A DNA stretch of 38,055 nt from Candidatus Segatella mututuai (GTDB lineage Bacteria; Bacteroidota; Bacteroidia; Bacteroidales; Bacteroidaceae): contig DJOI01000081.1 in NCBI GenBank assembly GCA_002439605.1, forward strand, positions 1 to 38,055, given 5' to 3'. The notes under the pieces were generated by a model that was not told the origin of the DNA, ran no database searches, and saw only the letters and a program-made list of their open reading frames with translations. Position 1 is the first letter of the stretch, and each line of letters starts with the position of its first letter. The position numbers and the translations under genes are program-made. Below, piece after piece: positions 1 through 6,537 of this stretch.

Positions 1-1
1 T

Positions 2-361
2 AACATCGCAAGCGTGAACGTAAATGGCGAAGCTTTCAAGGTAGAGATGGAGAAAGGGGCAGAGCCAGAGAAGAAAAAGGTAGTTTTGGGCAAACCTGCT
101 GCCGCCTCTGATGAGGCTGAGGCCACTCCTGCTGCCAATGTCAACGCAGCCAACGCTGTAAAGGCTCCTCTCCCTGGTACTATCACCAGCATCGAGGTGG
201 CTGTTGGACAGGAAGTTAAGGCAGGCGATACCGTTGTCGTTCTCGAGGCTATGAAGATGCAGAACAACATCGAGGCTGAGAAGGATGGCAAGGTTACCGC
301 TATCTGTGTTAAGCCTGGTCAGGCTGTGCTCGAAGAGGACGCTCTCGTTGTCATCGAGTAA
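2..361 (+). CDS. Biotin carboxyl carrier subunit (biotin/lipoyl attachment protein), 5' end cut off
   Basis: The reading frame is open to the left edge, so the N-terminus is missing and the GTG at 14 is probably internal. 119 residues are visible: a short beta segment, an Ala/Pro/Glu-rich linker of about 40 residues (a flexible hinge) and a C-terminal biotinyl domain of about 70 residues. The domain has the classic EAMKM motif, whose lysine is biotinylated. Such proteins carry CO2 between carboxylase or decarboxylase subunits. In Bacteroidales they usually sit beside a methylmalonyl-CoA or propionyl-CoA carboxyltransferase and sometimes a membrane decarboxylase beta subunit. A terminator follows at 431-463, so this is the last gene of its operon and no beta subunit follows. 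The carboxylase partner should lie left of the window. The family call is secure; the substrate is not determined. Confidence 0.93.
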   Translation, partial: NIASVNVNGEAFKVEMEKGAEPEKKKVVLGKPAAASDEAEATPAANVNAANAVKAPLPGTITSIEVAVGQEVKAGDTVVVLEAMKMQNNIEAEKDGKVTAICVKPGQAVLEEDALVVIE

Positions 362-430
362 ATATAGCCCCCTTAAATAGAAGGACTCCATCCCAATCAC
401 ACAGATTTAACGGATTTCTCAAGATAATAA

Positions 431-463
431 AAGGTCGCAAGCAACTTTCCTGCTTGCGGCCTT
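431..463 (+). terminator. Rho-independent terminator of the biotin carrier operon
   Basis: A 13-bp stem (431-443 with 451-463, one G-T wobble) around a 7-base loop is followed by TTTCT. It lies 70 bases after the stop codon. Confidence 0.85.
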
Positions 464-1094
464 TTTCTATTTCTCTCAATTTATCCCGAAATCCTTATAA
501 TATAATGTGCACGAATCTCACAGAATTCGTTCAACTTCTTACCTTTCGTCCTCACCGTCAACAGCAGCAAGTTGCTTGAACTTCTATGCAACACGGTGTT
601 GTACCTCTGCGTGCATACCCTTCTCCCAATGGGTATCCATAGAAATTCTAAAATATGGGCAAGTCGATAACTCTTCACCATCTTCGGAACCTGCGGCATG
701 CGAATAACATGAGCGTTCGCCGTGATGCCCCATAGCAATGATTTTCTGCATCTGATATGGGTTTATCCTGTTTAGTGGGGACTCAAGAGCTGTAAGCAAA
801 TGCGAATTCTTGAAATGCGGTTTTGTTTTTACGAGAGTTGTATAGAACTCACGCTCGAAGTAGCTATTTATGTCGCATGTACTGGTTCCATTGCATCTAT
901 CTCACTTTCAATTTTGTGCGTTTGCATGCAATAAAATTTATATTTTATCTATAAGCATCTTATTATCAATATAAAAGGCCACCTTCTCAGGCAGCCTAAT
1001 ACTTTTTATACAAAAACATTATGAATTCTTTATTATTAGCGAACAAGATTCTACTTTATCAAAATCTATATATCTATCTAAAAGCTTCAAACAG
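464..1094. other. Gene-poor stretch with a possible decayed coding remnant
   Basis: No intact gene is convincing here. On the minus strand a frame is open from about 902 to 582 (about 105 codons) without a good ATG at its beginning. Its translation has normal amino-acid composition and ends at a TAG; a different frame stays open after that. This could be a frameshifted gene fragment, but no family was recognised. The rest, about 905-1090, is AT-rich and contains only a weak hairpin. Confidence 0.35.
977..996 (-). terminator. Possible terminator of the flavodoxin-DUF2023 operon
   Basis: A 7-bp GC-rich stem (977-983 with 990-996, two G-T pairs) is followed on the minus strand by TTTTAT. It lies about 100 bases past the DUF2023 stop. 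The stem is short and the T-run weak. Confidence 0.4.
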
Positions 1095-1472
1095 TTAATT
1101 CGTAAGACTGGCCACCGCCTGAGCCTTGCGACACTTGCGCTCACAATAGCGTTCGCACTGGGCACAAATGTCATAACCTAACATGGCACCTAAGATAAAG
1201 TCTTCTTCTGGTGTCAGTTGGTTAAGGGGTTTGTCTACCATCAGACGGATTGCATCCAGACACTCAGGCTTGCCAAAAAACAAGTTCAGCCTACCGTTGC
1301 CCACAGGCTGGATGATATAACTGATATTCTGACGTTGCAACCGGGTTATGGCAAAAGACTCAAATCGCTCGTTAAAGGTGAAAAGCACCATGCGGCGCAC
1401 ACCTTTTTTATATTCATATATATGATTCATCAGAACCTTCATGTCTGTTGGCATCACTTCTTTCTGTTGCAT
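1095..1472 (-). CDS. DUF2023 family protein, flavodoxin partner
   Basis: This 125-residue protein of unknown biochemical role matches my recollection of DUF2023, a family regularly encoded next to, or fused with, flavodoxin in Bacteroidota. The body is a small alpha/beta domain (residues 15-85). The C-terminus holds a cysteine cluster, C-x2-C-x3-C-x3-C around residues 104-114, that could bind a metal or an iron-sulfur centre. This is inferred from spacing only. There is no signal peptide, so it is cytoplasmic. It starts 63 bases after the flavodoxin stop on the same strand and no promoter is visible between them, so the two are probably co-transcribed. A role as redox partner or assembly factor for flavodoxin is a reasonable guess, not shown. 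Confidence 0.8.
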   Translation of the reverse strand: MQQKEVMPTDMKVLMNHIYEYKKGVRRMVLFTFNERFESFAITRLQRQNISYIIQPVGNGRLNLFFGKPECLDAIRLMVDKPLNQLTPEEDFILGAMLGYDICAQCERYCERKCRKAQAVASLTN

Positions 1473-1535
1473 AATATCCGTCTGTTAGTAAAAATGACTG
1501 TACTTACAGGAGCCACCTCCTGTTCTGCTTTACAT

Positions 1536-2030
1536 TTAAAGCGAAGGTTTGATGGCCTCGAGCCATGCATCGATGCGCTCTTCTGTCTTATCGTCCTCGT
1601 TGATGTCATCGAGAGCAAGTCCGACGAACTTTCCATCTACCACAGCATCGCTGTCATCAAAAGTATAACCATCTACAGAAACCCCTGCGAGCACATTGGC
1701 TCCAGCCTCTTTAGCGACATCGTAAAGTTCTTTCATTCCACCGCAAAAAGTATCGGGATACGACTCTGCATCGCCACACCCGAAGATAGCAACCGTCTTA
1801 CCCGACAAACCTACAGACTTCAGAAGCTTTACACCATCGTACCAGTCGTCCTGCAATTCACCAGATCCCCAGGTGGAAGTTCCTAAAATAAGGTTGGCAT
1901 TATCCAAGATGGTCGCCTCGCTGATGCTGGTTACATCTACTGCACTCACGCCCAACTTAGTGGCTATCGTCTCTGCTATGCTCTGGCATGTACCTGTGGA
2001 AGAGCCATAAATTACAATTGTTGATTTCAT
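1536..2030 (-). CDS. fldA: Flavodoxin (long-chain type)
   Basis: A 164-residue FMN-binding electron carrier. The N-terminal strand leads into the FMN phosphate loop (Gly-Ser-Ser-Thr-Gly-Thr, residues 9-14). A Ser-Thr-Trp-Gly segment near residue 54 and a Gly-Cys-Gly-Asp-Ala segment near 89 match the two loops that stack on the flavin. The stretch around residues 95-125 has the insertion typical of long-chain flavodoxins. It would shuttle electrons in the cytoplasm, for instance between pyruvate:ferredoxin oxidoreductase-type enzymes and reductases, and can replace ferredoxin under iron limitation. A Bacteroidota promoter lies 44-74 bases upstream. DUF2023 follows in the same transcript. Confidence 0.96.
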   Translation of the reverse strand: MKSTIVIYGSSTGTCQSIAETIATKLGVSAVDVTSISEATILDNANLILGTSTWGSGELQDDWYDGVKLLKSVGLSGKTVAIFGCGDAESYPDTFCGGMKELYDVAKEAGANVLAGVSVDGYTFDDSDAVVDGKFVGLALDDINEDDKTEERIDAWLEAIKPSL

Positions 2031-2073
2031 ACGTTATAAATACTTTAGTTACATTCTTTCTTGTTTACGGTTG

Positions 2074-2104
2074 CAAAGATACAATGTTTTTCCTAATGAC
2101 ACAA
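2074..2104 (-). promoter_or_regulatory. Promoter of fldA-DUF2023
   Basis: On the minus strand TATCTTTG (2081-2074) matches the Bacteroidota -7 box TAnnTTTG. A TTG (2104-2102) sits 20 bases upstream of it. Confidence 0.75.
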
Positions 2105-2212
2105 TACCTAAAAATAATGGTTTGGCATGAATACCTACATATTATGACTTGCCAAAAGGCATTTATACCAATCATGTCACAGCCTTGACTTATAGCTATA
2201 CACTCAACAAAA

Positions 2213-2242
2213 AACTGCGGACAGATTGCTCCGCCCGCAGTT
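2213..2242 (-). terminator. Terminator of the small exported protein gene
   Basis: An 8-bp outer stem (2213-2220 with 2235-2242) is followed on the minus strand by six T residues. It lies 40 bases after the stop at 2283. Confidence 0.85.
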
Positions 2243-2282
2243 CACTCATATAATCTCTCTCTTACTTTATGACATTAAAGCC

Positions 2283-2642
2283 TTACTTGATGCCACGATT
2301 TACGAGGGTGGCGTTCAGCAACATCAGATACTTGCGATACTGTGAACTTGAAAGGATGACGTGCATGTACTTCAAGTCCGTGCTGATGGCCTTATCTACC
2401 ATTGCCCTGCGGTCTTCGCCTTTCGCTACGGCTGCGTTCATCATCTCTGCAGTAAAGTTCTTGTGTACATCCGTTACAGCCTCTACCTGATCACAGTTCA
2501 AACCGAGAGCATCAGTCAAGCTATTCATGTTTACATTCATATTGTAAGCAGCTGTGGCTGTCGTTGCACTTGCATTCTCATCTGCTGCAAAAGTAGTTGT
2601 CATACTGAACAATGCTACTGCCAAAATCATCAATTTCTTCAT
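2283..2642 (-). CDS. Small exported protein of unknown function
   Basis: A 119-residue protein with a clear Sec signal peptide (Lys-Lys then a hydrophobic run, cleavage probably after an Ala near residue 19-20). The mature part is about 100 residues, Ala/Met/Asn-rich at first and then mainly helical. It has a single cysteine in the mature part, so it is not a disulfide protein. No lipobox is present, so it is likely periplasmic or secreted. It is a one-gene transcript: a strong promoter lies upstream at 2725-2756 and a terminator follows. I do not recognise the family; similar short exported proteins ending in a helical segment with repeated Tyr-Leu are common in Prevotella. Confidence 0.8.
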   Translation of the reverse strand: MKKLMILAVALFSMTTTFAADENASATTATAAYNMNVNMNSLTDALGLNCDQVEAVTDVHKNFTAEMMNAAVAKGEDRRAMVDKAISTDLKYMHVILSSSQYRKYLMLLNATLVNRGIK

Positions 2643-2724
2643 AATCTTTTTACCTTTCTTTTCTTTAATTCTACATTATCCTTAATAACTTATCTCTGCG
2701 CGCATGTCTTCTTGTAAGACATTG

Positions 2725-2756
2725 CAAAGATACACACAAAACACTGTGTGCGCAAA
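2725..2756 (-). promoter_or_regulatory. Promoter of the small exported protein gene
   Basis: On the minus strand TTTG (2756-2753), 20 bases, then TATCTTTG (2732-2725). This is a near-perfect Bacteroidota promoter. The leader to the ATG at 2642 is about 75 bases. The remaining intergenic stretch (2757-2980) shows nothing else recognisable and is AT-rich. Confidence 0.85.
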
Positions 2757-2980
2757 CATTTAAGCTGAAAAGTAAGTTTTCCATGCATTTTTTTGATATA
2801 TATCAACAAACTCATCCCTATTTCACTTACATTTCGTCAGCTTTACTCCGAATTAGATAACATATCAACACCAATAGTAAATTTCTCAATTCCTTTTCCA
2901 TCGAGACAAGAAGAAAAGACTTTCACGCAAGCCTCGCCAAGAATGCACTGCTATAAATATTCGTTATTTTAGAGAAATCA

Positions 2981-3012
2981 TTCGTCATTCTCGCTAAGAA
3001 TTCGTATCTTTG
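2981..3012 (+). promoter_or_regulatory. Promoter of the slyD-aroC operon
   Basis: TATCTTTG at 3005-3012 matches the -7 box. A weak -33 element, TTCG at 2981-2984, lies 20 bases upstream. This promoter rules out a TTG start at 3010 and supports the ATG at 3046 for the first gene. Confidence 0.75.
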
Positions 3013-3045
3013 CACACTATTAAACATATATTCAAACCAAGATTA

Positions 3046-3327
3046 ATGGAAGAACAGAATCATATAGACAAAGCGCTTGCCTTCATGGAAAGCCTCGAAA
3101 GATTGCACAACCAGCTCAAAGCCACTGAAGAGCAACAAAGAATAATCCTCGCCCATCTGCTCGACCTAAAGAAAAATGGTAAGACTGACTCTGAAGAGTA
3201 TTGCCACACATTGCAGCAGAGCAAAGACCTACAAGACATCATCGACAAGTGGCGCCCCATATATCTGGAACGAATGGAAATGGTAAAAGACATACAAGAC
3301 AAAAAAAATAACAAGAAAATCATATAA
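3046..3327 (+). CDS. Small coiled-coil protein of unknown function
   Basis: 93 residues from the ATG at 3046, chosen because the -7 box overlaps any earlier start. The protein is highly charged, almost entirely helical, with heptad-like spacing of Leu/Ile between residues 10 and 80, and ends in a Lys/Asn-rich tail. It has no signal peptide or membrane segment. It is the first gene of an operon with slyD (28 bases downstream) and aroC. I do not recognise a named family. A small cytoplasmic adaptor or structural role would fit, but nothing in the sequence proves it. Confidence 0.72.
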   Translation: MEEQNHIDKALAFMESLERLHNQLKATEEQQRIILAHLLDLKKNGKTDSEEYCHTLQQSKDLQDIIDKWRPIYLERMEMVKDIQDKKNNKKII

Positions 3328-3355
3328 AGACAAAATAAAAATAACAAAGAACAAT

Positions 3356-3940
3356 ATGGAATCAAACAAATTCATCAGTGTATCATACCAGTTGTACGAC
3401 ACCACAGAAGGTAAGTCCGACCTTATCGAGCAAACAAGTGACGAACGCCCATTCATCTTCGTTAGTGGCATGGGAGTAACGCTGCCTGCCTTCGAGGAGC
3501 AGATAGCCAACCTAACAAAAGGCGAATCTTTCGACTTCACCCTTACTCCCGAACAGGCGTATGGAGCACACTACGACGAGCGTGTCATCGAACTGGAAAA
3601 GGAGATCTTTACCATCAACGGTCAGTTTGATGCCCAGCATGTACAAGTAGGTGCCATCATTCCTCTACAAAACGAGGATGGAAATCGCTTCAATGGTGTG
3701 GTATTGGAGATCGGTGACAGCAAGGTAAAAATAGACCTCAACCACCCTTTGGCTGGCAAGACACTCAATTTCAAGGGTGAGATAACCGAGAATCGGGAGG
3801 CTACTGCCGAAGAGGTGGCAGGAATGGCAAAGCTCATGAGTGGAGAAAGCCATGGCGGATGCAGCGGCTGTAACGGGCACTGTGGAGAAGGAAAATGTGG
3901 AGAAGGAAAATGCGGAGATGGACATGGCGGATGTCACTAA
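3356..3940 (+). CDS. slyD: SlyD-type FKBP peptidyl-prolyl isomerase with metal-binding tail
   Basis: A 194-residue cytoplasmic folding helper. The N-terminal FKBP domain is interrupted, as in SlyD, by an insert-in-flap chaperone domain (about residues 70-130). The FKBP core includes Phe-Val-Ser-Gly at 34-37 and the Leu-Pro-Ala-Phe-Glu segment near 42. The last 30 residues are a Gly/Cys/His-rich tail with seven cysteines and several histidines, including two repeats of Gly-Glu-Gly-Lys-Cys. SlyD tails of this kind bind Ni(II) and other soft metals and supply nickel to hydrogenase or urease. No such enzyme is in the window. It is second in the operon, followed by aroC after 56 bases. Confidence 0.94.
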   Translation: MESNKFISVSYQLYDTTEGKSDLIEQTSDERPFIFVSGMGVTLPAFEEQIANLTKGESFDFTLTPEQAYGAHYDERVIELEKEIFTINGQFDAQHVQVGAIIPLQNEDGNRFNGVVLEIGDSKVKIDLNHPLAGKTLNFKGEITENREATAEEVAGMAKLMSGESHGGCSGCNGHCGEGKCGEGKCGDGHGGCH

Positions 3941-3996
3941 CCCCCACTCCGCAGGTCAAACATTTAACTAAGCAAGGACTAAATACTAAATAGACA

Positions 3997-5064
3997 ATGA
4001 GGAATACATTTGGGCATCTCTTTACCCTCACCACCTTTGGAGAAAGCCATGGAGTGGCTGTGGGCGGTGTCATAGACGGATTTCCCGCTGGCATAGAAAT
4101 CGACATGGAGTTTGTGCAGAACGAACTGAATCGGCGCCGACCTGGGCAAAGCCATATCACGACGTCACGCAAAGAAGCCGACAAGGTGGAGTTTCTCAGC
4201 GGTGTGTTTGAAGGCAAGAGCACAGGAACCCCCATCGGCTTCGAAGTGCGCAACACCAACCAGCACTCGCAAGACTACGAAAATATGCGATGCCTGTTCC
4301 GCCCATCACATGCCGACTATACCTACTATAACAAGTATGGCATACGCGACCATCGTGGTGGAGGACGCTCTTCCGCCCGCATCACTATCGCCCGATGCGT
4401 AGGTGGAGCCTTGGCCAAGCTTGCCTTGCGCCAGCTGGGCATCAGCATTACCGCCTACACATCACAGGTAGGCAGCATCGCCTTGGAGCGAGATTACCAC
4501 TTGTACAACCTCAGCAAGACAGAGGATAACATCGTACGCTGTCCCGATACCGCCAAAGCCAAGGAGATGGAACAGCTCATCGCCCAAGTCAAGGCCGAAG
4601 GCGACACCATCGGCGGCATCATCACATGTGTCGTCAAGGGATGCCCTGCAGGACTGGGCGAGCCCGAGTTTGACAAACTACATGCCCAGCTAGGCGCTGC
4701 CATGCTTGGCATCAATGCCGTCAAGGGATTTGAGTATGGCGAGGGATTTACCGGTGTCACGACACGAGGAAGCGAGCAGAACGACAAGTTCTTGCCAGGC
4801 TTCCATACTGCCACTAACCATAGTGGAGGCATACAGGGAGGAATAAGCAACGGACAGGATATCTACTTCAGAGTGGCATTCAAGCCCGTGGCTACCATCT
4901 TGATGGAGCAAGACACCATCGACCTGGAGGGCAACGCCACCAAGCTCACAGCCCGTGGACGCCACGACCCTTGCGTGTTGCCCAGAGCCGTTCCCGTGGT
5001 CGAAGCTATGGCGGCCATGGTCATCCTCGATAACTATCTCATGAATAAGACCGTGAGACTATAA
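3997..5064 (+). CDS. aroC: Chorismate synthase
   Basis: 355 residues, the normal bacterial length. It performs the last shikimate step, trans-elimination of phosphate from 5-enolpyruvylshikimate-3-phosphate to chorismate, using reduced FMN. Visible family signatures are Gly-Glu-Ser-His-Gly near residue 13, Arg-Arg-Arg-Pro-Gly-Gln-Ser near 48, the Gly-Gly-Gly-Arg-Ser-Ser-Ala-Arg stretch near 122, and the C-terminal Gly-Arg-His-Asp-Pro-Cys near 325 with its conserved Arg, His and Asp. It starts at ATG 3997. The downstream hydrolase begins only 5 bases after the stop, so the two are translationally close. Confidence 0.98.
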   Translation: MRNTFGHLFTLTTFGESHGVAVGGVIDGFPAGIEIDMEFVQNELNRRRPGQSHITTSRKEADKVEFLSGVFEGKSTGTPIGFEVRNTNQHSQDYENMRCLFRPSHADYTYYNKYGIRDHRGGGRSSARITIARCVGGALAKLALRQLGISITAYTSQVGSIALERDYHLYNLSKTEDNIVRCPDTAKAKEMEQLIAQVKAEGDTIGGIITCVVKGCPAGLGEPEFDKLHAQLGAAMLGINAVKGFEYGEGFTGVTTRGSEQNDKFLPGFHTATNHSGGIQGGISNGQDIYFRVAFKPVATILMEQDTIDLEGNATKLTARGRHDPCVLPRAVPVVEAMAAMVILDNYLMNKTVRL

Positions 5065-5069
5065 GGAAC

Positions 5070-6392
5070 ATGAAAAGAAAAAGAAAACTCAAAAAGAAAC
5101 GCATATTTACTATTTGCATCGTCATATTCATCGGCATCTCCCTGCTGACACAACGTTGTATCAGCAGTTGCTCAGACAACAAAGCATCAGTTGCCGACAC
5201 GTTGCCCAAAGTTCATCTCAATGACTCACTCAACAACTCTCTTTCGGAAGGAAAGGCTTATCACGAAATGGACTCGCTTATCGAGCGATACTTGAAAAGA
5301 TGGGAAATCAATGGCGCACAACTTGTCATCACCCGCAACGACTCTCTGCTGTATGCACGAGGTTTCGGATGGGCAGACAAGGAGCAAAGCATCCTAATGC
5401 AGCCATCCATGGTGATGAGATATGCCTCTGTATCGAAACTAATCACAGCGGTGGGCATCATGAAACTTTGGGAAGCCAAGAAGTTGAGAATGAGCGACAA
5501 GGTTTTCGGACCTAAGGGAATTCTGCGAGACACCTTATATAATAACAGCATCAAGGACAAGCGGTATTACGACATCACCGTAGAACAACTGTTACGCCAT
5601 CAGGCAGGATTTACCAATTATGCAGGCGACCCAATGTTCTCTACCCGTTATATCATTATGCAGAACCACCTGAAGACTCCGCCCGACCACAACACGTTGC
5701 TCAAGATTCTCTTGAAGCGGCATCTGGGGTATACCCCTGGACAGGGAAAATGCTACTCCAACTTAGGCTATATGCTACTATCGATGGTTATAGAGAAGAA
5801 GAGTGGAATGAAGTATGAGGACTATATGCAGAAATATGTACTCCACCCCGCAGGCTGCTACGACATGCATATCGCAGGAACTTACTTTAAGGATCGCCGC
5901 CCCAACGAGGTAAAATACTATATGCACCAAGGCAGCGTGAATGTGTATGAATACAACAATAGTGGAAGAATGGTGCCTCGCTGCTATGGCGAGAATGATG
6001 TGCCACGACTGGCTGGAGCTGGAGCCTGGTGTGGTTCGGCAGCAGAATTGAGTCGGCTGATAGCAAGCATAGATGGAATGCCCCACGTAAAGGATATCCT
6101 CAGCAAGAAGAGCGTAGACTTTATGACCCAGGAACAGCCAGACCACCAATACTCCATCGGCTGGAACTACACACCCAAGAAAGGACGACCATGGATTCGA
6201 ACAGGATCGCTTTCTGGAACCTCAGCCTTGGTTCTGAAATACGATGATGGACAATGCTGGATTCTTATCACCAACACATCGACATGGAAAGGACATGGCT
6301 TCTCCAACGATTCAATGGCTTTCTTCGAGAAGCTGCGCAAAAAGTATATGGAAACCATGCCTAAGCAGGACCTCTTCCTGCACGTTAAATAG
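5070..6392 (+). CDS. Serine hydrolase of the beta-lactamase/PBP4-like family, membrane anchored
   Basis: 440 residues. A very basic N-terminus is followed by one hydrophobic segment (about residues 11-28) and two nearby cysteines, which suggests an uncleaved anchor or possibly a lipoprotein signal. The domain should face the periplasm. The catalytic motifs of class C beta-lactamases and DD-peptidases are present: Ser120-x-x-Lys123 (SVSK), Tyr229-Ser-Asn231, and Arg-Thr-Gly (377-379) in place of the usual Lys-Thr-Gly or His-Thr-Gly. Such proteins are usually peptidases or esterases acting on cell-wall peptides, and resistance enzymes are the minority. It is the last gene of the operon beginning at 3046, ended by the palindrome at 6456-6515. 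The substrate is unknown. Confidence 0.88.
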   Translation: MKRKRKLKKKRIFTICIVIFIGISLLTQRCISSCSDNKASVADTLPKVHLNDSLNNSLSEGKAYHEMDSLIERYLKRWEINGAQLVITRNDSLLYARGFGWADKEQSILMQPSMVMRYASVSKLITAVGIMKLWEAKKLRMSDKVFGPKGILRDTLYNNSIKDKRYYDITVEQLLRHQAGFTNYAGDPMFSTRYIIMQNHLKTPPDHNTLLKILLKRHLGYTPGQGKCYSNLGYMLLSMVIEKKSGMKYEDYMQKYVLHPAGCYDMHIAGTYFKDRRPNEVKYYMHQGSVNVYEYNNSGRMVPRCYGENDVPRLAGAGAWCGSAAELSRLIASIDGMPHVKDILSKKSVDFMTQEQPDHQYSIGWNYTPKKGRPWIRTGSLSGTSALVLKYDDGQCWILITNTSTWKGHGFSNDSMAFFEKLRKKYMETMPKQDLFLHVK

Positions 6393-6455
6393 CTAAGGAA
6401 GACCAAGCCAAAAATGGTTTCTGACAATGTAAGAAAAATATAAGAAAAAAAAATG

Positions 6456-6515
6456 GTTACAAACCCAAAAAAGGATACACTCTTCGAAGAGTGTATCCTT
6501 TTTTGGGTTTGTAAC
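6456..6515. terminator. Perfect 60-bp palindrome, bidirectional terminator
   Basis: The two 30-base halves are exact reverse complements, with the centre between 6485 and 6486. Each arm carries a run of six A or T, so both strands give a hairpin with T residues in the 3' arm. It lies between the convergent serine hydrolase (ends 6392) and the TonB receptor (ends 6538), 64 and 23 bases away. Confidence 0.9.
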
Positions 6516-6537
6516 TTGACATTACTTGTTCAATATC

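Noticed and set aside
395..420. Short stretch resembling CACAGATTTAACGGATTT, echoed weakly near 515
   Set aside because: It looks like a dispersed repeat seen in some Bacteroidales, but two partial copies in the window are too little to call a repeat family.
1218..1886. A 222-codon plus-strand frame
   Set aside because: It is antisense to the flavodoxin and DUF2023 genes, both of which have clear family motifs and a promoter on the other strand.
3010..3045. TTG start at 3010 for the small coiled-coil gene
   Set aside because: It overlaps the -7 box TATCTTTG at 3005-3012, so the transcript begins after it; the ATG at 3046 fits.
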